Assembly: GCA_035650655.1 (NCBI GenBank)
Contig: DASRHG010000146.1
Coordinates: 38,154-102,153 of the forward strand
Length of the DNA stretch: 64,000 bases
DNA from: DASRHG01 sp035650655
Lineage (GTDB): Bacteria; Desulfobacterota; Binatia; DP-6
Reading direction: 5' to 3'
Position numbers and translations under genes: made by a program. Below, piece after piece: positions 25,441 through 33,309 of this stretch (positions are counted from its first letter, which is position 1; each line of letters begins with the position of its first letter). The notes beneath the pieces were generated by a model. That model was given only the letters and a program-made list of their open reading frames with translations. It was not told the DNA's origin and did not search any database.

Positions 25441-26318
25441 CACGCGCGCTGCGCGTCGAGCGCGCGCCGCACGCCGCGCGCGAGGTCCTCGGCCGGCCCC
25501 GTCCCCCAGAAATGGAGGAAGACGATCCGGGGCTCCTCGTGGATCATGTGCCCGTGGATCGCGACGACGTGGATGCCGGCCGCGCAGAGCGCGCGGAGGA
25601 CCGGCTGGAGCTCGCCCTCGAGCATCGCGAAGTCGCCGTCGACGACGGCGCGCTCGGGGCTGCCGCCGAACGCGGCCCAGGTGTTGACGCCCATCGCGGC
25701 GCCGAGGGGCGTGCCGTGCGCCGTCGTCGTCCGCCCGAACACGAACTTCGCCATGCCGTCCTTCGCCTGCGCGGTGCCGCCGAGGACCGCCTCGAGCGGC
25801 TTCGGGTCGATCGCGCTCGGAGTGCCGACGGCCGGGCCGCCGAAGCCGGCGGCCGGCGTCGGGCTCGCGGCGCGGACCGCGCGGACGGCGGCGAGCGCGT
25901 GCGCGACGCCAGTCGCGAGCGCGTCCGTCGGGCCCGTCCCGCCGACGTGCATGAAGAAGACGGGAGGGCGGGCGAACGCGAAGTGGTTGTGGAGCGCGGT
26001 CACCTCGAGTCCCGCGTCGAGCGCCGCGCACATCGCCGGGCTCACCTCGTCCTCGGCGAGCACGAGGTCGCCCATCACGACCGTCCGGTCGCCGGCCTCC
26101 TCGAACGCGGCCCACGACGTGAGACCCTGAAACGGCGCGAGCGCGACGCCGTCGACCGTCACGTGGAGATCGCCGCGCGGCACGCTCACCTTCGCGACGC
26201 CGCCCTGCACCTCGGGCGCGATGCCGGTGAGCTTCGCGATCGCGCCGGCGTCGATCGCGGCGTGCGCGCGTCCGACGCTCGCGGCGAGCACGATCGCCAT
26301 CGAGAGCCTTCGAAGCAT
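25440..26318 (-). CDS. Exported DUF1259 (LpqO-like) protein
   Basis: A 292-residue protein with a signal peptide (MAIVLAASVGRAHAA) and two tandem DUF1259 repeats. Each repeat has the pattern NTWAAF/SWAAFEEAGD..VVMGDLVL, then a hydrophobic strand with HNHF or HGHM followed by VFFMHVGGTGP or IVFLHFWGTGP. Function unknown; the paired His motifs could bind metal. A GGAGG ribosome binding site precedes the ATG. It shares one base with the SOD-like gene, so the two are co-translated and probably both exported. Confidence 0.82.
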   Translation of the reverse strand: MLRRLSMAIVLAASVGRAHAAIDAGAIAKLTGIAPEVQGGVAKVSVPRGDLHVTVDGVALAPFQGLTSWAAFEEAGDRTVVMGDLVLAEDEVSPAMCAALDAGLEVTALHNHFAFARPPVFFMHVGGTGPTDALATGVAHALAAVRAVRAASPTPAAGFGGPAVGTPSAIDPKPLEAVLGGTAQAKDGMAKFVFGRTTTAHGTPLGAAMGVNTWAAFGGSPERAVVDGDFAMLEGELQPVLRALCAAGIHVVAIHGHMIHEEPRIVFLHFWGTGPAEDLARGVRRALDAQRA

Positions 26319-26391
26319 TCCATCCTCCGCCGGCCGTCCCCACCGCGTGCCGGTGCGCCACGCCTACCCCATTCGCGGCCGTCGCGTCGAT

Positions 26392-26439
26392 GGGAGCGCG
26401 CTCCCGCGCGATGTGGTACGATCCGCAGACCGACCCACT
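26392..26439 (+). repeat. Intergenic element copy A: GC-rich dyad plus 34-bp conserved block
   Basis: A perfect 14-bp palindrome GGGAGCGCGCTCCC (26392-26405) is followed directly by a 34-bp block (26406-26439) beginning GCGCGATGTGGTACGA and ending GACCCACT. The block recurs inverted at 32428-32461 with about 30 of 34 identical positions. It contains TGGTACGAT, an extended -10-like string, and the start of a 24-codon ORF. It ends 20 bp upstream of the hydrolase -35. Confidence 0.6.
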
Positions 26440-26459
26440 CCCCCCCGCCGCGACGACGC

Positions 26460-26488
26460 TTGCCTCGGTCCGCCCGGCCGCGTAGCTC
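26460..26488 (+). promoter_or_regulatory. Leaderless-type promoter of the alpha/beta hydrolase gene
   Basis: TTGCCT (26460-26465), 17 bp, TAGCTC (26483-26488), then 8 bp to the ATG at 26497. Confidence 0.55.
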
Positions 26489-26496
26489 GGGCTCCC

Positions 26497-27276
26497 ATGC
26501 ACGACGAGCCGCGGCTCCACGTGGAGGTCGACGGGACGGGGCCGATCGTCCTCCTCGCGCACGGCTTCGGCGGCAGCGCGCGGAACTTCCGCCCGCAGGC
26601 GCGCGCGCTCGCCGCGCGCTATCGCGTCGTGCGCTGGGACGCGCGCGGCCATGCGCGCAGCGGCGCACCGTCCGACTGCGCCGCCTACGCCCCCCACGTC
26701 CTCGTCGCGGACGTGGGCCGCGTGCTCGACCGAGTGGGCGCGACGACGGCGGTCGTCGGCGGTCTCTCCATGGGCGCCGCGGTGACGCTCCAATTCACGC
26801 TCGCGCACCCCGAGCGCGTGCGCGGGCTCGTGCTGGCGGGCTTCCCGCCCGGGCCGGCCGTGGCGGGCAGCTTCACGGCGCTCGCCGGCACGCTCGCCGA
26901 CGCGATCGAGCGCGAGGGCCTCGAGGCGGCCGGGGCGCGTTGGGTGTGGGGCGAGGCGAGCGGTCTCGACCCGGCCTCCGCGCGGCTCGTCCGGCAGGGC
27001 TTCCTCGAGCATTCGCCGCGCGGGCTCGCCTGCACGCTCCGCTCCATGCCGGCGCTCATCCCGACTCCCGAGGACCTGCGGCGCGTCCACGTCCCGGCGC
27101 TCGTCGTCGTCGGCGCCGAGGACCGGCTCTCGCTCGCCGCGAGCCGCGCCCTCGGGGCCGCGCTGCCCGGCGCCCGGCTCGAGGTCGTTCCGGACGCGGG
27201 CCACGTCGTGAACCTGGCGCAGCCGGCGGCGTTCAACGCCGCCCTCGTCCGCTTCCTCGACGCGCTCCCGGCGTGA
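26497..27276 (+). CDS. Alpha/beta-fold hydrolase
   Basis: A 259-residue protein with the oxyanion region LLAHGFGGSARNF, the nucleophile elbow GGLSMGAA, the acid Asp in VVGAEDRLS and the catalytic His in PDAGHVVNLAQP. The set is complete, so it should be active as an esterase, lactonase or related hydrolase; the substrate is unknown. The start is fixed by a promoter ending 8 bp upstream. It is convergent with the MscS gene. Confidence 0.86.
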   Translation: MHDEPRLHVEVDGTGPIVLLAHGFGGSARNFRPQARALAARYRVVRWDARGHARSGAPSDCAAYAPHVLVADVGRVLDRVGATTAVVGGLSMGAAVTLQFTLAHPERVRGLVLAGFPPGPAVAGSFTALAGTLADAIEREGLEAAGARWVWGEASGLDPASARLVRQGFLEHSPRGLACTLRSMPALIPTPEDLRRVHVPALVVVGAEDRLSLAASRALGAALPGARLEVVPDAGHVVNLAQPAAFNAALVRFLDALPA

Positions 27277-27295
27277 CGCGGGCGCGCGCCGCGCC

Positions 27296-28807
27296 TCACC
27301 CGAGGCCGAAGAAGCCGCGGATGCGGTCGAGGAGGTTCGACTGCGTCTCCGCCTCGCGCCGGGCGCGCGCCTCGGCCGAGAGCCCCTCGCGCTCGCCGTC
27401 GAGCGCCATCTGCCGGCGGGCGAGGACGGCGGAGAGATCGCGCGCGAGATCGGGCTTCGCGTCCAGCAGGCTGCGGAAGGTCCGATGGTCGATCACGTAG
27501 CAGACGGCGTCGGAGACGGCCGTGCAGCTCGCGTTCCGCGGCTCGCCCGTGATGAGCGACATCTCGCCGAAGAAGTCGCCCGCGTCGAGCCGCGCGACCT
27601 GCCGCCGGACGCCGTCGAGCGCCAGGTGGACCGCGATCTCGCCGCTGCGGATCAGGTAGAGCGAGTCGCCGAAGTCCCCCTGCTCGATGATGCGCTCGCC
27701 GGCGCCGAAGTGGACGCGCTTCATCCCGCGGGCGAGGAGCTCGCGGTCGGCGTCCTCGAGCGGCGCGAAGACGTCGACGCCCGCGAGCGCGTCGAGCCGC
27801 TCTGCGAGCTCCGACTCCCGCTGCGCGGGGTGATGCTCGACCGCCGGGCCGGCGGCGACGATCGTCCGGATGGGGAAGGGCATCTCGAGCCCCGCCCGCT
27901 GCGCCGCGTACCAGACGCGCGTCCGCACCTCCCCGTCGATCGGTGACTCGCGCTCGAAGTCCGCGATCCAGTAGCGGAGCGCGTACACGATCGCGCTGTC
28001 GCCGAACTCGACCGGGAAGCAGTCGGGCGCGGGGACCTCGAGGACGTCGGGGGCGCCCCGGAGCGCGCCGAGGAGGACGCGGCGCACCTCGTTCGGCGGG
28101 TGACGGTAGTGGAAGCCGACGCGGAGCCACATGCGGTGCGCGTCGTTCGGGCGTGAGTAGTTGACGACCTCGCTGCCGAGGAGCTGGGCGTTCGGGACGA
28201 TGACGCTGTCGCCGTCCTTCGTGACGAGGAGCGCCGCCCGCCACTCCAGCTCGACGATCCGCCCGACGTGGTCGCCGACCTTCACCCAGTCGCCGATCTG
28301 GATCGTCCGCTCGATGGGCAGCGCGAGACCCGCGAAGACGTTCGCGATCGTGTTCTGGAGCGCGAGGCCGACGACGGCGGTCACGACGGCGGACGTCGTG
28401 AGCAGCGAGAAGGGGTCGACGCCGCTCGAGCGCAGCACGACCAGGACGATTCCGAAGAGCATGACCGCCTGCGCGAGGTCGCGGAGGATCGACGGGATCT
28501 GGCGGCGGCGGAGGGCGAAGTCGAAGACGACGATCGCGCAGAGCCCCGTGAGCCCGAGGGCGAGGAAGAGGATCGTGAGCAGCGCGAGCGCACCCGACGG
28601 CGTCCCGAGCTCCGCCGCCATCACGCTCGCGAGCAGGTGCAGGACGAGCGCGATCGCCAGGAACACGGCCGGCGCCGTCGTGCCGCGGCGGCGGTCGGGC
28701 GGCAGCACGGCCCAGCGGAGCAGGAGCACGACGGCGAGCGCGAGGATCCCGACGAGGAGCTCGAGCCCCGAGCCGTGGATCTGCTGGAGCCGCTCCCACC
28801 CGCTCAT
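27296..28807 (-). CDS. Mechanosensitive channel (MscS) with C-terminal cyclic-nucleotide-binding domain
   Basis: A 503-residue protein. Several transmembrane helices (residues about 10-150) lead into the MscS pore and beta domain: VVGLALQNTIANVFAGLAL, ERTIQIGDWVKVGDHVGRIVELEWRAALL, DSVIVPNAQLL. Residues about 355-470 form a cNMP-binding domain with VHFGAGERIIEQGDFGDSLY, GDFFGEMSLITGEPRNASC. Gating may therefore respond to cAMP or cGMP as in MscS-like bCNG channels. The promoter ends 9 bp before the ATG. Confidence 0.9.
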   Translation of the reverse strand: MSGWERLQQIHGSGLELLVGILALAVVLLLRWAVLPPDRRRGTTAPAVFLAIALVLHLLASVMAAELGTPSGALALLTILFLALGLTGLCAIVVFDFALRRRQIPSILRDLAQAVMLFGIVLVVLRSSGVDPFSLLTTSAVVTAVVGLALQNTIANVFAGLALPIERTIQIGDWVKVGDHVGRIVELEWRAALLVTKDGDSVIVPNAQLLGSEVVNYSRPNDAHRMWLRVGFHYRHPPNEVRRVLLGALRGAPDVLEVPAPDCFPVEFGDSAIVYALRYWIADFERESPIDGEVRTRVWYAAQRAGLEMPFPIRTIVAAGPAVEHHPAQRESELAERLDALAGVDVFAPLEDADRELLARGMKRVHFGAGERIIEQGDFGDSLYLIRSGEIAVHLALDGVRRQVARLDAGDFFGEMSLITGEPRNASCTAVSDAVCYVIDHRTFRSLLDAKPDLARDLSAVLARRQMALDGEREGLSAEARARREAETQSNLLDRIRGFFGLG

Positions 28808-28816
28808 CGGCGGGGG

Positions 28817-28846
28817 AGTGTATCAAGCCGCGGGCGCGCGGACCAA
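28817..28846 (-). promoter_or_regulatory. Leaderless-type promoter of the MscS-cNMP gene
   Basis: Minus strand TTGGTC (28846-28841), 18 bp, TACACT (28822-28817), then 9 bp to ATG 28807. Confidence 0.5.
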
Positions 28847-28889
28847 GGCGCCGGGCTGCCCGAGCGGCGCGTGCGGACCGGGCGCCGGC

Positions 28890-30077
28890 CTACCCGAGGG
28901 CGCGCGCGAGCGCGTCGAGCGCCCGCTCCGCCTCCGCGTCCGTGAGGACGAGCGGCGGGGCCAGGCGGACCACGGTGTCACGGTGGAGCGTCCAGTTGAG
29001 GATGAGCCCCGCCTCGAGCGCGCGCGCCGCGAAGCCCGCGCACGCGGCCGCGTCCGCGAACTCGAGGCCGATGAGCAGGCCGCGGCCGCGCACGCGGACG
29101 AGCCCGCCGCGCCCGACGAGCGCGCCGAGTCGGGCGAGGAGCGTCCGGCCGAGCGCGCCGGCGCGGGCCGGCAGGCCCTCGCGCACGAGGACCTCGAGCG
29201 CGGCGAGGCCCGCGGCGCACGACACGGGATGGCCCCCGAACGTGGTGACGTGCGCGAGCGGCGGGTCGTGCGCGAGCGTGGCCATCACCTCGCCCCGCCC
29301 GACGAAGGCGCCGAGCGGCAGCCCGCCGCCGAGCGCCTTCGCGAGGACGAGGAGGTCCGGGACGACGCCGGCGTGCTGGTGGGCGAAGAGGTGCCCCGTG
29401 CGCCCGAACCCCGTCACCACCTCGTCGAGGACGAGGAGCGCGCCCGTCTCGTCGCAGCGGCGGCGCAGCGCCGGGAGGAACTCCGGGCCCGGGATCCGCA
29501 CGCCCGCCTCCGCCTGGATCGGCTCGACGACGACGGCGGCGGTCCGCTCGTCGATCGCGGCGAGCCCGGCCGGATCGTCGAAGGGGAGGAGCGTCACGCC
29601 GGGGAGGAGCGGCTCGAACGGCGTGCGGTACACCGGGTTGCCGCCGATCGAGAGGGCGCCGAGCGTGTCGCCGTGGAAGCCGCCGTCGAACGCCACCAGG
29701 CCGGCGCGCCCGGTGTGCTTGCGCGCCGTCTTGAGCGCGCCCTCGATCGCCTCGGCGCCGCTCGACGTGAAATAGACCACGTCGAGCGGGGCGGTGAGCG
29801 CGGCGAGCCGCTCCGCGAGCCGGACCTGCGCCTCCTGGACGAACTCGCCGTACACCATCACGTGGAGGTGTCGCTCCGCCTGCGCGCGCACCGCGGCCAC
29901 CACCTCGGGGTGCGCGTGGCCGACGTTCGCGACGCCCATGCCGGCGAGGAGATCGAGATACGCGCGGCCGCGCGCGTCCCACACCGTCGCGCCCGCCGCG
30001 CGCGCGACCGTGATGCCGAGCGGCGCCGGCGACGTCTGGCAGACGTGGCGGAGGAAGCGCGCGCGGAGGTCCGTCAC
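28890..30077 (-). CDS. Class III PLP-dependent aminotransferase
   Basis: A 395-residue enzyme of the acetylornithine/4-aminobutyrate aminotransferase group: YLDLLAGMGVANVGHAHPEV, VYFTSSGAEAIEGALKTARK, LLVLDEVVTGFGRTGHLFAH, and the PLP lysine Lys247 in LVLAKALGGGLPLGAF. It overlaps the LuxC-like gene by 4 bp (GTGA), so it is the third gene of a coupled operon. Given its partners it may aminate the aldehyde made by the reductase. That role is inference; family members more often act on amino-acid semialdehydes. Confidence 0.88.
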   Translation of the reverse strand: MTDLRARFLRHVCQTSPAPLGITVARAAGATVWDARGRAYLDLLAGMGVANVGHAHPEVVAAVRAQAERHLHVMVYGEFVQEAQVRLAERLAALTAPLDVVYFTSSGAEAIEGALKTARKHTGRAGLVAFDGGFHGDTLGALSIGGNPVYRTPFEPLLPGVTLLPFDDPAGLAAIDERTAAVVVEPIQAEAGVRIPGPEFLPALRRRCDETGALLVLDEVVTGFGRTGHLFAHQHAGVVPDLLVLAKALGGGLPLGAFVGRGEVMATLAHDPPLAHVTTFGGHPVSCAAGLAALEVLVREGLPARAGALGRTLLARLGALVGRGGLVRVRGRGLLIGLEFADAAACAGFAARALEAGLILNWTLHRDTVVRLAPPLVLTDAEAERALDALARALG

Positions 30078-31276
30078 GGCTCGACCTCGAGGAGCGGCGG
30101 GCCGCTCCGGCCGAGGAGCGCGCCGAGCGGCGCCGCCTGCCCGCAGGGCCACGTGAGCCGCGGCATCTGCATGCGGCCGAGCGCGCACACGCGCGCGACG
30201 CCGCGCGCCCGGAGCGCGGGCGCGAGCGGGGCGGCGTCGACGCCCGCGAGCCCGACGCACTCGATCGCGCCGGGCGGGAGGAGTGCCGGCAGCGCGGCCG
30301 GGGCGGGGAGCGGGTGGACGCGGATCGTCCGCAGGGCGCAGGTCGGGCGGAAGGCCGGCTCGGGGTCGTAGACGACGGCGCCGCCGGGGCCCGACCACGC
30401 GGCCGCCCCGGGCGTCCACTCCGCCTCGTCGAGCAGCACGCGCCGGGCGGCCCGCCCCGCCACGTCGGCGCCGATCGGCGGCAGCTCCGCGGCGACGGCG
30501 TCGAGCGCGCGCGCGAGGCGTGCCGCGAAGCCGCGCGCGTCGCCGGCGACCCACACGGCGTGCGGCGAGAGGCAGCCGCGCTGCTCGTAGAGCGCGACGT
30601 CGCGCGCGAGCGCCGCGGCTGCCGCCTCGGGATCGGCGTCGCCGACGGCGGCGACGCTCCAGCGCGGTCCGTGCGCGACGAGGCGCGTCCGGCTGCGCGC
30701 GGCGAGCGCGGCGACGGCGTCCGCCCCGCCGCTCGCGACGACGACGTCCGCCCGGCGGAGCGCCGCCTCCTCGCGCGGGCGGTCGCCGCCGGGCCAGTAC
30801 GCCGCAACGACGGTGTCGGCGAGATCCGGGTCGGCGGCAGCGAGCGCCCGGACGAACGCGGGAGCGGACGCCGTGTCGTGCCGGCCCGACTTGACGACGA
30901 CGGCGGCGCCGGCGAGGCAGCCGAGGGCGATCGCGGGGAGCGCGAGCGCCGGGACGTTGCTCGCGAGCACGTGCGCGACGACCGCGGGACCGTCCGGCGC
31001 GCCGCGCCGGAGCGCGCCCGGACCGTGCTCGCGCTCGACGAGCACGCCCATCGCGTCGGGCTCGAGCGCGCCGGCCGCGAGCGGCATCACGGCCGCCACC
31101 ATCGCGGGCGCGAGCCGCGCCTCCTCCGGCAGCCGGGCGGCGAGGACGCCGTCGTCGCGCCAGCGTGCGGCCGCGGCGACGAGCGCAGCGACCGTCCGCT
31201 CGAGCGGGCGGTCGCGGAGCCGCGCGCGTGCCTCGACGGCGCGCGCGATCGCGGCGTCGAGCGCGGCCGGCGTCAC
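30074..31276 (-). CDS. LuxC-like acyl-CoA/acyl-protein reductase
   Basis: A 400-residue aldehyde-dehydrogenase-fold protein of the LuxC family: VVAHVLASNVPALALPAIAL, GAAVVVKSGRHDTASAPAFV, ADVVVASGGADAV, and a candidate catalytic Cys235 in YEQRGCLSPHAVWV. LuxC reduces an activated acyl group to aldehyde with NADPH. The GTG start overlaps the luxE-like stop, and its own stop overlaps the aminotransferase start; both junctions are GTGA. No luxAB genes are nearby, so the aldehyde is not for light. Confidence 0.85.
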   Translation of the reverse strand: MTPAALDAAIARAVEARARLRDRPLERTVAALVAAAARWRDDGVLAARLPEEARLAPAMVAAVMPLAAGALEPDAMGVLVEREHGPGALRRGAPDGPAVVAHVLASNVPALALPAIALGCLAGAAVVVKSGRHDTASAPAFVRALAAADPDLADTVVAAYWPGGDRPREEAALRRADVVVASGGADAVAALAARSRTRLVAHGPRWSVAAVGDADPEAAAAALARDVALYEQRGCLSPHAVWVAGDARGFAARLARALDAVAAELPPIGADVAGRAARRVLLDEAEWTPGAAAWSGPGGAVVYDPEPAFRPTCALRTIRVHPLPAPAALPALLPPGAIECVGLAGVDAAPLAPALRARGVARVCALGRMQMPRLTWPCGQAAPLGALLGRSGPPLLEVEP

Positions 31277-32373
31277 GTCGCCTCCAGGGCGTCGAGCAGC
31301 ATCCCGCAGCCGCGCGGGACGGCGCCCGCGACGCGGCCCACGACGGCGATGCCGTCGTCCCCGACCGCGTGCCCGAGGTCTTCGGTCAGGACGACGGCGG
31401 CCGAGCCCGCGTTCGCGAGGTCGTGATGGCAGAGGAGCCCCGTCGCGCCGGGCGGGACCGGCGCCAGCGTCTCGGGGTCGAGCACGCGCGTCCGGAGCCA
31501 CGGCGGGCCGACGAGCCGGCGCGGGGCGAGGCTCCGGCCGGCGAACCGGTCGGCGAGCGCGCTGTCGTAGCGCTGCGAGGAGAGCTCCGTCATCCCGTAC
31601 TCGTTCACGACCCAGTAGCCGGCGACGCCGAGGAGCGTCCAGCATTCGCGCAGCATCGCCGGGCGCGAGAGCGGACGCGTCATGCCCTTCGCCCCGCCCG
31701 TGTCCATGACGCGCGTCCCGGGTCCGAGGCGGAAGCGCGTGCCGCGAGCCCGACAGGCGTCGAAGAGCCGCGCGAAGGCCGCCGTCACGCCGAGCAGCAG
31801 GAGCGACTCGCCGCGCGCCTCCGCGTCCGCGAGCCGCGCGAGGAGCGCGTCGACCGCGAGCCCGTCGGCACCGACGAACCACTCCATGCCCGTCGCGAGC
31901 GTCTCGCCCACCCAGCCGCACATGCGCGCGAGCGAGGAGTCGGGGCGGAGCGCCGGGGACGGGACGAGGCCCAGGCCCGTGAGCTGCGCGCCGTCCGGGA
32001 GGACGAAGCGGGCGAAGGTCGTGAGCGCGGCGGCGCGGTAGAGGGCGAGATGGGGGACCAGGTGCCGCCCGCGGGCCGACGCGTCGGTCGTGCCGCTGGT
32101 GTGGAAGACGGCCTCGGGCGGGCCGCTCGCGAAGTCGACCCGGCGAAAGGCGGCCGTCGGCACGGGCGGGACGTCCTCCCACCGGCTGACCGTCGCCGGC
32201 GTGACGCCGCGGCGGTCGCAGAGCGCGCGGTAAGGGAGGACCGAGGCGTACTGGTGCGCGAAGACACGATGCGCCCACGCCTCGAAGTCGGGCGCGGGGC
32301 CGCCGCGCCCCCACGCCTCGATGGCGGCGGCGAGCTCGGCTTCGAACGGGGCGGCGGGACGGGCGGCCGACAC
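31273..32373 (-). CDS. LuxE-like acyl-protein synthetase (adenylate-forming)
   Basis: A 366-residue protein of the LuxE/acyl-protein synthetase family. Typical elements are PYRALCDRRG near the N-terminus, AVFHTSGTTDASARGRHLV (phosphate-binding loop), GGAKGMTRPLSR, YWVVNEYGMTELSSQRYDSA, LTEDLGHAVGDDGIAVVGRV and a C-terminal RGCGMLLD that supplies the acyl-carrying Cys. It should adenylate a carboxylic acid and pass it to the LuxC-like partner. The GTG at 32373 is chosen because TAGTGT ends 7 bp upstream; an in-frame ATG at 32409 would add 12 residues. Confidence 0.83.
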   Translation of the reverse strand: MSAARPAAPFEAELAAAIEAWGRGGPAPDFEAWAHRVFAHQYASVLPYRALCDRRGVTPATVSRWEDVPPVPTAAFRRVDFASGPPEAVFHTSGTTDASARGRHLVPHLALYRAAALTTFARFVLPDGAQLTGLGLVPSPALRPDSSLARMCGWVGETLATGMEWFVGADGLAVDALLARLADAEARGESLLLLGVTAAFARLFDACRARGTRFRLGPGTRVMDTGGAKGMTRPLSRPAMLRECWTLLGVAGYWVVNEYGMTELSSQRYDSALADRFAGRSLAPRRLVGPPWLRTRVLDPETLAPVPPGATGLLCHHDLANAGSAAVVLTEDLGHAVGDDGIAVVGRVAGAVPRGCGMLLDALEAT

Positions 32374-32427
32374 GCCGCCGACACTAGCTGCCTTCGGGCC
32401 GCGATGCATCCCACGGCCGCGCCGGGC

Positions 32428-32461
32428 AGTGGGTCAGTTTGCGCGTCGTACCACATCGCGC
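32428..32461 (-). repeat. Intergenic element copy B: 34-bp conserved block
   Basis: The reverse complement of this stretch begins GCGCGATGTGGTACGA and ends GACCCACT, matching copy A at 26406-26439 at about 30 of 34 positions. A GGGGAG-TC-CTCCCC dyad (32471-32484) lies 9 bp beyond its upstream end, as copy A also has a GGGAG/CTCCC dyad. It ends about 18 bp upstream of the luxE-like -35 position. Confidence 0.6.
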
Positions 32462-32519
32462 GGCAGCACGGGGGAGTCCTCCCCGCGCTCCCGGGTCGGG
32501 GGTCATCGCGCAAACTGAC
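32433..32519. repeat. 13-bp perfect inverted repeat in the luxE/TPR divergent region
   Basis: GTCAGTTTGCGCG (32433-32445) and its exact reverse complement CGCGCAAACTGAC (32507-32519) flank 61 bp. The left arm lies inside repeat copy B. It could be a paired operator for divergent control. The rest of 32374-32657 holds no gene. Confidence 0.6.
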
Positions 32520-32657
32520 CGACTACCCCGCGCCGGCGGTCGCGCTCGCGCTCACGACGCCGGCGTCCGCGTCACGGTCGCGCACGGGCGCCGCAACGAG
32601 CACGTCACCGGGCGCGGCGCGATCGGCTCCGGCCGCGCGGCACCCGTGCGTCGTGGC

Positions 32658-32687
32658 TTGCTCGGCGGCGCCGGAATGCGGTACGGG
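32658..32687 (+). promoter_or_regulatory. Leaderless-type promoter of the TPR/CoA-transferase operon
   Basis: TTGCTC (32658-32663), 18 bp, TACGGG (32682-32687), then 6 bp to ATG 32694. Confidence 0.5.
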
Positions 32688-32693
32688 TCGCGC

Positions 32694-33032
32694 ATGCCCA
32701 CGAAGGAGGAGCTCTACGACGAGGGCATCGACCTCGTCGCGGACGGCAAGGTCGAGGCGGCGATCGAGAAGTATCGCGCCGCCATCGCGCTCGACCCCGC
32801 GTACGCCGACGCCTGGCAGGCGCTCGCCCTCGCCTGCAACGACCTCGGAAGGCACGAGGACGCGATCGCCGCGGCGAAGAAGCTCGTCGAGCTCGCGCCG
32901 GACGACGAGCTCGCGCACACGACGCTCTCGCGCGTCTACCAGGCCGCGAACATGGTGCCGGAGGCGGAAGCCGAGGGCGCGAAGGCGCGCATGCTGTCGT
33001 GGAAGCGCCAGTTGAAGGAAGGCGCGTCGTAG
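32694..33032 (+). CDS. Small TPR-repeat protein
   Basis: A 112-residue helical protein with about two and a half TPR units: ELYDEGIDLVADGKVEAAIE, KYRAAIALDPAYADAWQALA, CNDLGRHEDAIAAAKKLVEL and LAHTTLSRVYQAANMVPEAE. TPRs mediate protein contacts; the partner is not known. An upstream in-frame ATG (32676) is rejected because the -10 falls between it and 32694. It heads a three-gene unit with an acidic protein and a CoA transferase. Confidence 0.8.
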   Translation: MPTKEELYDEGIDLVADGKVEAAIEKYRAAIALDPAYADAWQALALACNDLGRHEDAIAAAKKLVELAPDDELAHTTLSRVYQAANMVPEAEAEGAKARMLSWKRQLKEGAS

Positions 33033-33039
33033 CCCTCGC

Positions 33040-33309
33040 ATGGACGACCGCAGCGACGAGGCGTACGTCGGGAAGCTCATCGAGCGGAGCCGCCTGCTGA
33101 TCGCGCTGTCGGACGAGATCCCGGTCGAGACGAAGCTCGAGACGCAGCCGCTCCTGAAGGAGCTCGAGCGGCTCGTCGCGGTGCCCCCGGCGGAGCAGGA
33201 CGAGGAGCGGGTGCGGAGTACGTACGCGCTCCTCTACACGGCGCTCGCCGACTACGCGGACCTCGAAGCCCTGCTCGGCGCGATGAAGAACTTCATCCAC
33301 TACCTGTGA
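33040..33309 (+). CDS. Conserved-looking acidic helical protein, unknown function
   Basis: An 89-residue protein, entirely helical by pattern (KLIERSRLLIALSDEIPVET, LLKELERLVAVPPAEQDEER, LYTALADYADLEALLGAMKN). No family is recognised. It starts 7 bp after the TPR gene and its TGA overlaps the CoA-transferase GTG (GTGA), so it belongs to the same translationally coupled unit. Confidence 0.65.
   Translation: MDDRSDEAYVGKLIERSRLLIALSDEIPVETKLETQPLLKELERLVAVPPAEQDEERVRSTYALLYTALADYADLEALLGAMKNFIHYL

Noticed and set aside
26411..26485. 24-codon ORF starting MWYDPQTDPLPPA, with a similar start (MWYDAQTDPLPGA) in the inverted repeat copy
   Set aside because: The similarity is explained by the DNA repeat; the second copy has no stop at a similar place and no ribosome binding site precedes either.
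32374..32409. ATG 32409 as start of the luxE-like gene
   Set aside because: The extra 12 residues lack family similarity and TAGTGT lies 7 bp before GTG 32373; the longer form remains possible.
32471..32484. GGGGAG-TC-CTCCCC hairpin as a terminator
   Set aside because: It lies between two divergent starts, where no transcript should end, and has no U-tract.
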